Shown here: positions 1 to 4,835 of the stretch, in pieces
Layout of the letters: each line of letters opens with the position of its first letter
How positions within the stretch are numbered: position 1 is the stretch's first letter
Notes under the pieces: model-generated
Database searches by the model: none
What the model was told of the DNA's origin: nothing
The model's input: the letters and a program-made list of their open reading frames with translations, nothing else
Made by a program: the position numbers and the translations under genes
Assembly (NCBI GenBank): GCA_949283985.1
Contig: CASDUM010000097.1
Location: 1-5,696 of the forward strand
Length of the DNA stretch: 5,696 nucleotides
Origin: an uncultured Mycoplasmataceae bacterium
GTDB taxonomy: Bacteria; Bacillota_I; Bacilli_A; Mycoplasmatales; Mycoplasmoidaceae
Direction of reading: 5' to 3'

Positions 1-243
1 GAAGAAGGTGGAAGACACACTCCATTCTTTAATGGTTATAGACCACAATTCTACTTTAGAACTACTGATGTTACTGGATCAATTAAATTAAAAGACGGTG
101 TAGAAATGATCTCTCCTGGAGATAACACTGAAATTACTGTTGAATTAATTTGTCCTATCGCAATTGAAGAAGGTTCTAAATTCTCTATTAGAGAAGGTGG
201 TAGAACAGTAGGTGCTGGTACAGTTACTAAAATAATTAAATAA
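1..243 (+). CDS. tuf: Elongation factor Tu, C-terminal 80 residues (5' end outside window)
   Basis: EF-Tu delivers aminoacyl-tRNA to the ribosomal A site as a GTP complex in the cytoplasm. The frame is open from base 1 and ends in TAA at 241-243. The visible part is the beta-barrel domain III, with the EF-Tu hallmarks GRHTPFF, GYRPQFYFRTTDVTG, PGDN, and near the end REGGRTVGAG followed by VTKIIK. The reading is uninterrupted and uses no TGA. Codon use is less extreme than in the small genes downstream (for example GGT and GGA glycines, GGTGCTGGT), as expected for a very highly expressed gene. The GTPase domain and start codon lie left of the window. A strong terminator follows within 20 bases, so tuf transcription probably ends there and the next genes have their own promoter. 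Identification is from direct recognition of the protein and is essentially certain. Confidence 0.98.
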   Translation, partial: EEGGRHTPFFNGYRPQFYFRTTDVTGSIKLKDGVEMISPGDNTEITVELICPIAIEEGSKFSIREGGRTVGAGTVTKIIK

Positions 244-256
244 TTTTAATTATAAT

Positions 257-299
257 AAATATCATTTATAGTTTGATAAACTGTAAATGATATTTTTTT
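257..299 (+). terminator. Intrinsic terminator of tuf
   Basis: Arms at 257-274 and 278-295 form an 18-bp stem with a single G-U pair and a 3-base loop (GAT). A T-run at 293-299 follows. It starts 13 bases after the tuf stop codon. This is the strongest hairpin in the window and should isolate tuf from the membrane-protein genes downstream. Confidence 0.92.
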
Positions 300-338
300 A
301 TTTATGTTACTCTTCATAAACATAACTAGTAAAGTTCA

Positions 339-373
339 GTAGAAATTGCATTTATATTGATATATAATATAGT
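339..373 (+). promoter_or_regulatory. Putative promoter of gene A-B-C unit
   Basis: TATATAAT at 361-368 contains a perfect TATAAT (363-368). TTGCAT at 346-351 lies 16 bases before an alternative -10, TATAGT, at 368-373. Which -10 is used cannot be decided. The 15-base stretch at 339-353 recurs with one difference at 2533-2547, upstream of pseudogene C', and there too a TATATAAT follows. The site lies between the tuf terminator and gene A, where a promoter is needed. In AT-rich DNA such matches arise by chance, so the call rests mainly on position and on the recurrence. Confidence 0.4.
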
Positions 374-396
374 TAATGTAATTAATAGAGAAAATA

Positions 397-867
397 ATGA
401 AACTATTAAAAAAAGCGAAAATCATACAATGGTTGTCAATAGTAAATTTTATATTGATTATTGCATTTTTTGTACTTCTTTTTATGCTTATTGCACATAC
501 CTTCGTATCCATCCCATTTTTACTTGGTGCATTATTTTTATGATGAGATAAGAGTTATATAGAATCTTTAAATTTTTATTCAAATGAATTGTATCCTGAT
601 TATAAGCTTATTTTAGATTTGTGTCAAATGGTTTTTTATATTTCATTAGCTTTTACAATTATATATGCGTTGATTATATTTTGTACTAATTGAGATAATA
701 AATTATTAAATCATGAAAAGAAATTATGAGGAACACTATCAATTTTATGTTTAGGCCCAATAGCTTCATTAATTTTTGCTTCAAAAGTTAAAAATACATT
801 GACAAAACAATCAAATGATAATGAAATTATAGAAAATAAAAATTTAGAAAATGATTCACAAGATTAA
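397..867 (+). CDS. Small multi-pass membrane protein A (156 aa, paralogous family, long form)
   Basis: No known function recognised. The frame uses TGA as Trp at four codons (two adjacent at residues 49-50, then 99 and 111). It begins MKLLKKAKII, matching the MDLLKKAQSI start of gene C, which fixes the ATG. The RBS is weak (AGAGA at 387-391). Hydrophobic segments lie at about residues 13-35, 37-50, 74-96 and 110-128. The family block is TNW at 97-99, Leu-Asn at 104-105, Trp-Gly at 111-112, and LGPIASLIF at 119-127, followed by a Lys-containing segment and an acidic, Asn-rich tail with no counterpart in the paralogs. Residues 51-73, between membrane segments, form a polar loop. It is the first gene of a tight three-gene set, with 18 bases before gene B. 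It shares the block with B, C and D, so it is clearly a real coding gene. An integral membrane location is inferred. Confidence 0.88.
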
Positions 868-872
868 ATATG

Positions 873-881
873 AAAGGAGGG
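873..881 (+). promoter_or_regulatory. Strong ribosome binding site of gene B
   Basis: AAAGGAGGG lies 4-5 bases before the ATG at 886, in the 18-base gap after gene A. It is a near-perfect anti-16S match and far stronger than the RBS of gene A (AGAGA) or gene D. Gene B is therefore probably the best translated of the set. Confidence 0.85.
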
Positions 882-885
882 ATAT

Positions 886-1182
886 ATGGAATTTTTAAAG
901 CAAGTTGAAAGTATTAGAACTAAATCAATAATTAGTCTTGTTCTTATTTTCACATTATTTGGTATTATTGCCTCATTTGTGCTAGATATAATAAATGCAA
1001 TTGCCATTCTTACAACTGATTGAGAAAATGAAGAATTAAATTCTGATAGAACTATATGAGGAATATTAACACTTGTAGTCCTTGGGCCAATTGCATCATT
1101 AATTTTTGCTTCAAAAGCTAAAAAAGTTTTATCTAAAAATCAAACTAATAGTGTTGAGACATCCACAAAAGAAAGTAAATAA
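886..1182 (+). CDS. Small membrane protein B (98 aa, paralogous family, short form)
   Basis: No known function recognised. The gene is continuous only with TGA = Trp (residues 46 and 58), so standard-code gene finding misses it. The start MEFLKQVESIRTKSI lines up with C (MDLLKKAQSIKSKSI). One long or two tightly packed hydrophobic stretches cover about residues 14-43. Next come the motif TTDWENEELN (43-52), Trp-Gly at 58-59, and a second membrane segment (58-75) containing LGPIASLIF (66-74). The tail is basic (SKAKKVLSK) then Ser/Thr/Glu-rich. Compared with A and C it lacks about 48 residues before the conserved Trp: the polar loop and half of the membrane hairpin. It has the strong RBS noted at 873-881, an 18-base gap after A and a 17-base gap before C, so co-transcription is likely. 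Confidence 0.9.
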
Positions 1183-1199
1183 CTTAAAAAGGATTAAAA

Positions 1200-1619
1200 A
1201 TGGATTTATTAAAAAAAGCTCAGAGCATAAAATCTAAATCAATAGCAAATATTATCTTAATAGTAGTAATTTTAATATTAATATTTTTACTATTGTTTCT
1301 TATGCAATACTCATTAAACATAGAAATGAATGATGAATATATTGATCAAAATATATCTTTTCCTGAAGAAAGAATGTCAATGTTCATCATGATTGCAATA
1401 GCTATGATTTTATTTGTTATTGGAATCGTCGCATTAGTATTAGAAATATATTGCATAGTTATGATATTTAGTACCAATTGAAAAAATGATAAATTGGAGT
1501 CTAGCAAAGTTTTATGAGGAATATTAGCACTTATAGTCCTTGGACCAATTGCATCATTAGTATTTTCTTCTAAAGCAAAAAAAATTTTATCATCAAAAGA
1601 GAATGAACAAAGTAACTAA
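1200..1619 (+). CDS. Small multi-pass membrane protein C (139 aa, paralogous family, long form)
   Basis: No known function recognised. TGA codes Trp at residues 94 and 106; with the standard code the gene would stop after 93 residues and lose its conserved block. The ATG at 1200 is preceded by AAAAAGGA (1186-1193), six bases away. Hydrophobic segments lie at about residues 15-37, 60-90 and 105-123. Between the first two is a polar, acidic loop (about 38-59: Asn, Glu, Asp, one Pro) that B and D do not have. The family block is STNW (91-94), Trp-Gly (106-107), LGPIASLVF (114-122), and a basic tail SSKAKKIL. The stretch IGIVALVLEI just before the block matches B's GIIASFVLDI, so C looks like B with about 48 residues added near the first membrane helix. 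It is the last gene of the A-B-C set and is followed by a terminator. Confidence 0.9.
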
Positions 1620-1628
1620 TCAACAATT

Positions 1629-1673
1629 TATAACTATATATAGATTAAGCGCTATTTGTAGTTATATTTTTTT
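1629..1673 (+). terminator. Intrinsic terminator of A-B-C set
   Basis: Arms at 1629-1643 and 1652-1666 form a 15-bp stem with one mismatch and one G-U pair around an 8-base loop. A run of seven T follows at 1667-1673. It starts ten bases after the stop of gene C. A degenerate relative of this element lies after pseudogene C' (2924-2970), sharing the 12-base lead-in AATTTATAACTA exactly. Confidence 0.8.
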
Positions 1674-1702
1674 ATTTATTGTATTGATATGGCTAATAAA
1701 AA

Positions 1703-1822
1703 ATGAATATACTTAAAAGAGTAAAAATAATTCATTGAGTATCAAGAATAAATTTATTACTTTTTTGACATCTCTTTGATGTTATGATCTCATATTACAT
1801 TATTTGAGCGTATGACTTTTAG
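1703..1822 (+). pseudogene. Remnant of a gene A paralog (5' end only, 39 codons)
   Basis: Reading from ATG 1703 with TGA = Trp gives 39 residues starting MNILKRVKIIHWVSRINLLL, then TAG at 1820-1822. Over the first 20 residues it matches gene A (MKLLKKAKIIQWLSIVNFIL) at 10 identical positions, most of the others being conservative, including the Trp at position 12. After that the likeness fades. In another frame just past the stop, FSLLSLTHNT loosely recalls A's FVLLFMLIAHTF, which would fit a frameshift. There is no convincing RBS and no trace of the family's LGPI block before gene D, so most of the gene has been deleted or mutated beyond recognition. Inference: a decayed duplicate of A. A very short functional peptide cannot be excluded but is unlikely. 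Confidence 0.65.
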
Positions 1823-2067
1823 TCTTCTTAGTTTAACACATAATACAAAGAAACATTATGTAAGCAATATAAGAAAAAATAATAAAATGTTTTAACATAA
1901 AATAAATAAGTCTTTTATGAAATATATATAGAATATTTAGTATAAATTAAGAACAATATTGTGATAACTTAAGTTACGATAATATTTTGTTATCATTATT
2001 AAATATTAATATTTAGATAATACGTATATGTTAAATTTTTAATTTCTAGTAATAAATTATCTGCTAA
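1823..2067. other. Gene-free AT-rich stretch
   Basis: No reading frame on either strand (TGA read as Trp) has family resemblance or a ribosome binding site. The first part may be the eroded body of the gene A duplicate. The only structure I see is the dyad at 1955-1986 listed separately. No RNA gene was recognised. Confidence 0.5.
1955..1986. repeat. 32-base imperfect palindrome
   Basis: AATATT at 1955-1960 pairs with AATATT at 1981-1986. The centre TAACTTAAGTTA at 1965-1976 is a perfect 12-base palindrome. Three of every sixteen half-site positions do not match. It lies about 110 bases upstream of the putative promoter of gene D. It could be a DNA-binding site for a dimeric regulator or a chance feature of AT-rich DNA. 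The T-tract needed for a terminator is absent. Confidence 0.5.
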
Positions 2068-2091
2068 CACTTGACTTTATATATATATAAT
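2068..2091 (+). promoter_or_regulatory. Putative promoter module of gene D
   Basis: CACTTGACTT at 2068-2077 is followed by TATATAAT at 2084-2091. The same pair occurs upstream of pseudogene C' (CATTTGACTT 2543-2552, TATATAAT 2557-2564). The TTGACT-to-TATAAT spacing is only 9 bases here, too short for an ordinary -35/-10 pair. Either TATAAT works alone as the -10, or TTGACT is a -35 that uses TAAGTT at 2093-2098 (16 bases away). The recurrence supports function; the exact boxes are uncertain. Confidence 0.4.
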
Positions 2092-2097
2092 TTAAGT

Positions 2098-2134
2098 TAG
2101 GTATGTACAAAAATATATTGTGTATCAATACCTA
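2098..2134 (+). other. Hairpin in the leader of gene D
   Basis: TAGGTAT at 2098-2104 is an exact inverted repeat of ATACCTA at 2128-2134. An inner TACA/TGTG pairing (2106-2109 with 2119-2122) is also possible. If TATAAT at 2086-2091 is the -10, this hairpin would form the very 5' end of the mRNA, leaving about 43 bases before the ATG. It might stabilise the transcript. No known riboswitch was recognised. Confidence 0.4.
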
Positions 2135-2177
2135 TTTATCATATTTAAATGAAGCGAGTATTTTGAAAGTAATAAAA

Positions 2178-2462
2178 ATGAATTCAACAAAATTATTAAA
2201 CAAAGCAATAGGTATAAAAACTTATTCAATAGTTACAATTATCTTGTGTTGTTTATTTATTGGTTTTTTATATTCGTGACTTACTGATATAATTTATGGA
2301 ATAATTATTTTATCAACTGATTGAAAAAACGAAGAATTAAATAATAGGAGAACTGTATTTGGAGTGTTTACTATTATTTTACTTGGTCCTATTTCATCTC
2401 TTATTTTTTCTATTAAAGCAACAAGAATTTTATCAGAAAAAATGCAACAAAAAGAAGAATAA
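2178..2462 (+). CDS. Small membrane protein D (94 aa, paralogous family, short form)
   Basis: No known function recognised. Read with TGA = Trp (residues 34 and 49). The start region KLLNKAIGIKTYSI aligns with LLKKAQSIKSKSI of C, so the start is right to within a few residues. ATG 2178 is chosen, but an in-frame TTG at 2163, preceded by GAAGCGAG, is an alternative that adds five residues. The RBS for the ATG is weak. Hydrophobic stretches lie at about residues 17-45 and 60-78. The family block is STDWKNEELN (46-55), then Phe-Gly instead of Trp-Gly, and LGPISSLIF. The tail is Lys, Gln and Glu-rich. It is the sister of B in size and layout and sits where B would be if A'-D-C' is a second copy of A-B-C. 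It is flanked by its own promoter-like module and terminator and is the only intact gene in that second copy. Confidence 0.87.
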
Positions 2463-2471
2463 AATATTTTT

Positions 2472-2515
2472 AATTACTACAAAATAAAAATACTTATTTT
2501 GTAGTAATTTTTAGT
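2472..2515 (+). terminator. Intrinsic terminator of gene D
   Basis: The arms at 2472-2487 and 2494-2509 pair perfectly over 16 bases around a 6-base loop. A T-rich tail follows (TTTTTAGTTTTTA). It starts ten bases after the stop codon. D therefore appears to be a single-gene transcript. Confidence 0.92.
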
Positions 2516-2532
2516 TTTTATTTAGCTTATAT

Positions 2533-2575
2533 GTAGAAATTACATTTGACTTCTAATATATAATTCGAGTATAAA
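2533..2575 (+). promoter_or_regulatory. Promoter-like module upstream of pseudogene C'
   Basis: Positions 2533-2547 repeat the 15 bases found before gene A (339-353) with one change. CATTTGACTT at 2543-2552 plus TATATAAT at 2557-2564 repeats the module before gene D. TTGACT (2546-2551) also stands 18 bases from TATAAA (2570-2575), a standard layout. It may be a leftover promoter that still works, since the gene it served is broken. Confidence 0.4.
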
Positions 2576-2595
2576 ATATTTTTTCATACATTAAA

Positions 2596-2903
2596 ATGAA
2601 TAAAATGTGCAAAATAAACAAAAATGATCCTATTAAATAATACTAATTTTTATTTCAGTATTTGCATGATCTAATATACGTGATAATTATATTAATAATG
2701 TAACTTCGGGAATCAAATATTCAAAATCTATACAAATATTAATTATTGCATTTATCTTACTATTGCCTATTGCTACTAACTAAAATAATGAAGAATTAAA
2801 TTCAGGAAAAAATTATTTGTAATCTATATTATTGATATTATTGGTTACAATTGCATCTTTACTTTTTTGGTAACAAAAGTATTTTGTCTATGTAATACAA
2901 TAA
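2596..2903 (+). pseudogene. Decayed long-form-like family member C'
   Basis: From about 2637 one frame reads ISVFAWSNIRDNYINN, a hydrophobic run ILIIAFILLLPIATN, then stop, NNEELNSG, stop, SILLILLVTIASLLFW, stop, QKYFV, ending in TAA at 2901-2903. This follows the family block of gene B (TDWENEELNS, then WGILTL, then GPIASLIFASK, then K-V-L). The two stops at 2781-2783 and 2820-2822 fall exactly where the conserved Trp residues sit, so each TGA-Trp probably became TAA by a G-to-A change. A third TAA is at 2871-2873. Near the start, ATG 2596 (MNKMCKINKND) is in another frame and soon stops at 2638-2640, so a frameshift is also present. The polar NIRDNYINN segment resembles gene C's loop. Not functional as a protein. 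Confidence 0.8.
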
Positions 2904-2923
2904 AAATAATAACATCTAAATAA

Positions 2924-2970
2924 AATTTATAACTATTGTTAAAGCAGCATATTTTAGTCGTATTTTTATA
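2924..2970 (+). terminator. Degenerate terminator after C'
   Basis: AATTTATAACTA at 2924-2935 is identical to the start of gene C's terminator region (1625-1636). What follows (AAAGCAGC, then ATTTTAGTCGTATTTTTATA) parallels C's AAGCGCTATTTGTAGTTATATTTTT with small insertions. The stem can still form only partly (ATAACTA against TAGTCGTAT), and the T-run is broken. Termination is probably weak or lost. Its main value is as evidence that C' and C share origin beyond the coding part. Confidence 0.5.
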
Positions 2971-3014
2971 ATTATTTCACATCTATTACATTATTTAATT
3001 AAAGCAAAATTATA

Positions 3015-3026
3015 TATAATTATAAT
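3015..3026 (+). promoter_or_regulatory. Possible -10 boxes of the ABC operon
   Basis: Two perfect TATAAT hexamers lie in tandem at 3015-3020 and 3021-3026, 20-26 bases before the permease ATG. No good -35 box is seen upstream (TTACAT at 2986-2991 is 23 bases away). The leader would be very short. A start here is plausible because the intact gene upstream ends at a strong terminator. Confidence 0.35.
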
Positions 3027-3045
3027 ATTGAGATTGAGGTATACA

Positions 3046-3993
3046 ATGAATAAATATTTTTCAAATTATTATCAAGAAAAAGCAGTTATTAAGTTAATTA
3101 ATAAACATTTCTGAAAATCAAAAGTTGGACCAATATCATCTTTGGTATTACCTTTATTTTTAATGATAGTATATGCAATTATTTCAACTGATAATAAATC
3201 GATGCTTGCTAGTGGTTTGTCATCATTTTTTTCTTTTTCAATATTGCCAGTTGCATTAATTACATTGCCGCAAATGATGGTAGAACTTAAGTCTTCAATT
3301 ATTTTAAGAAAAATATCTGTTTCCAAAATAACAGCATCAAAATTTTCTACGATACTTCTTATTTATTATTTAATTGCAATAATAATATCAAATATTATTA
3401 TTCTGACACTATATGCAACTTTTTTAAATGTCGATGCACCTAAATATTTCTCAGAAATAAATTGAGGAGAATTTTTCTATACATTAATTGTTATATACAT
3501 AATATCACTATCTGCAGGATTATTACTAGGGGTATTAATTAAAAAAATATCATTAGTATTATTAATTGGTTTTATTGTAATGATGGTATCTGTAATTTTT
3601 TCTGGACAATTTATGCCTTTAATTGTTCTCGCAAAGTCAGAGCCAATTAGATATATATCATTATTCTCACCAATATCATATGCATTAAATTTTATGAATA
3701 ATGTTGTTGTTTCCACTAATTCAGAATACATAAAAATATGAGAACTTTTAGGTTATGTTCCAATTAAGGAAATACCACCAGCATATGAAGGAATATTTGA
3801 CTTCAAACATTCATTTAATGTTTATGATATTGCTGATATTCCAGTAGTAAACACAGGTAATTATGAGAAAAAAATTTATTGAATAGAAGTTTATAGACCG
3901 TGACAAAATATTCTTAATTTTGTTATGCCATATTTATTCTCTATGTTATTTATCTTTATATCAATTAAAAAATTTAATTGAACAAGTAGGTAG
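3046..3993 (+). CDS. ABC-2 type transporter permease (315 aa)
   Basis: Membrane subunit of an ABC exporter, inferred from its membrane layout and the ATPase gene right behind it. The ATG at 3046 has TTGAGGT (GAGG 3036-3039) six bases upstream. TGA reads as Trp at residues 23, 140, 232, 279, 286 and 312. Hydrophobic segments lie at about 28-47, 55-78, 101-128, 143-165, 168-195 and 287-309. The cytoplasmic stretch after the second segment (LKSSIILRKISVSKITASK, about 81-99) matches the usual position of the ABC-2 coupling region. Residues 225-285, before the last helix, form a long polar insertion (PPAYEG, acidic and aromatic residues) that probably lies outside the cell and is larger than I expect for the family. 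The next gene begins three bases after this stop, so translation is likely coupled. The substrate cannot be predicted. Confidence 0.85.
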
Positions 3994-3996
3994 TTT

Positions 3997-4806
3997 ATGA
4001 AAGTAGAAACAAAAAATTTAATAAGAAATGATAATATTAACCCTTACAAAGATATTGAAACTTTTATAAAAAAAGAAAAATATAAAAATTTTAACCCTTT
4101 AATAGAGGTAAGAAATTTATCTCATAAATTTAAAACAAAAAATAAAGAAAAAATTATTTATGAAAATATTAATTTTGAAATTTTTGAAAATGAAAGATTA
4201 GCCTTTCTAGGACCAAATGGAGCTGGAAAAACATTAACTATTTCGACGCTTTGTGGAATAATAAAACAAAAAAGTGGTGAAATTAAATATAATTTTGAAT
4301 ATGATAAAAAACCACATGAAAAATTATCAGTTCAATTTCAAGATCTTCAATTTCCTAGCTCATTATCCCCAAAAGATTTAATTGAATTTTCACTAGAAAT
4401 TCAGGATGTAAATGAAGTTGATGAAGAAGTAAAAGAGGCTATAGAAATATTTGAAATTGACAAAATAATTAACACTAAAATGTCAAAACTTTCTGGTGGA
4501 CAGCAACAAAGAGTTAATGTATTCATGGCATTAATTGGAAAACCAAAAGTTTTATTTCTAGATGAGTTCACAACAGGTTTAGATATTGCAATAAAAACAA
4601 GAATTCAAAATTATATATTGAAGTTTTGTGAGAAAAATAAAATATCTTTAGTTATTATTAGTCACGATATTGATTGCATAGAGGATATGGTCGATAGAAT
4701 AATAATTCTTGCAGACAAAAGAATTATTATTGATGCAATGACATCAGATATTAACAAAAAATATAGCTCTGTAAAAAAGATGTTAAAAAAATATATTCTT
4801 GTATAA
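3997..4806 (+). CDS. ABC transporter ATP-binding protein (269 aa)
   Basis: Cytoplasmic ATPase that powers the neighbouring permease. All nucleotide-binding motifs are present: Walker A GPNGAGKT (72-79), Q-loop glutamine about 115 (VQFQD), signature LSGGQQQR (165-172), Walker B VLFLDE with catalytic Glu (185-190), D-loop TGLD (193-196), and switch histidine SHD (His 223). The layout is typical of the drug/lipid/polysaccharide exporter type that pairs with ABC-2 permeases. An N-terminal Lys/Asn-rich extension of about 36 residues precedes the fold, which starts at IEVRNLSHKF. No Trp codon occurs, so this gene reads the same in both codes. The ATG follows the permease stop by three bases, and an RBS-like AGTAGGTAG lies inside the permease end. 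It probably works as a dimer with one or two permease copies. Confidence 0.95.
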   Translation: MKVETKNLIRNDNINPYKDIETFIKKEKYKNFNPLIEVRNLSHKFKTKNKEKIIYENINFEIFENERLAFLGPNGAGKTLTISTLCGIIKQKSGEIKYNFEYDKKPHEKLSVQFQDLQFPSSLSPKDLIEFSLEIQDVNEVDEEVKEAIEIFEIDKIINTKMSKLSGGQQQRVNVFMALIGKPKVLFLDEFTTGLDIAIKTRIQNYILKFCEKNKISLVIISHDIDCIEDMVDRIIILADKRIIIDAMTSDINKKYSSVKKMLKKYILV

Positions 4807-4835
4807 AATATTTAATTTATTAAGAGGTGCAAATA

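Noticed and set aside
357..551. A 64-residue frame starting at TTG 357
   Set aside because: It overlaps gene A in another frame, lacks an RBS and has no family resemblance. Gene A (ATG 397, TGA = Trp) explains the region.
1786..1816. Short hairpin with arms around ACATC and GATGT inside the A' remnant
   Set aside because: The stem is only about five base pairs, with no T-run and no context. It is expected by chance.
1674..2970. Insertion sequence, CRISPR array or tRNA in the AT-rich intergenic stretches
   Set aside because: No transposase, regularly spaced repeats, terminal inverted repeats or cloverleaf were seen. The repeats present are explained by paralogous genes and their signals.
3142..3465. 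A shorter permease starting at 3142 and ending at a TGA near 3463
   Set aside because: Both ends are artefacts of reading TGA as stop. The frame continues upstream to ATG 3046 with an RBS and downstream to TAG at 3991-3993.
3072..3731. Minus-strand frames at 3072-3326 and 3477-3731
   Set aside because: They are antisense shadows of the permease, with no RBS and no recognisable protein features.
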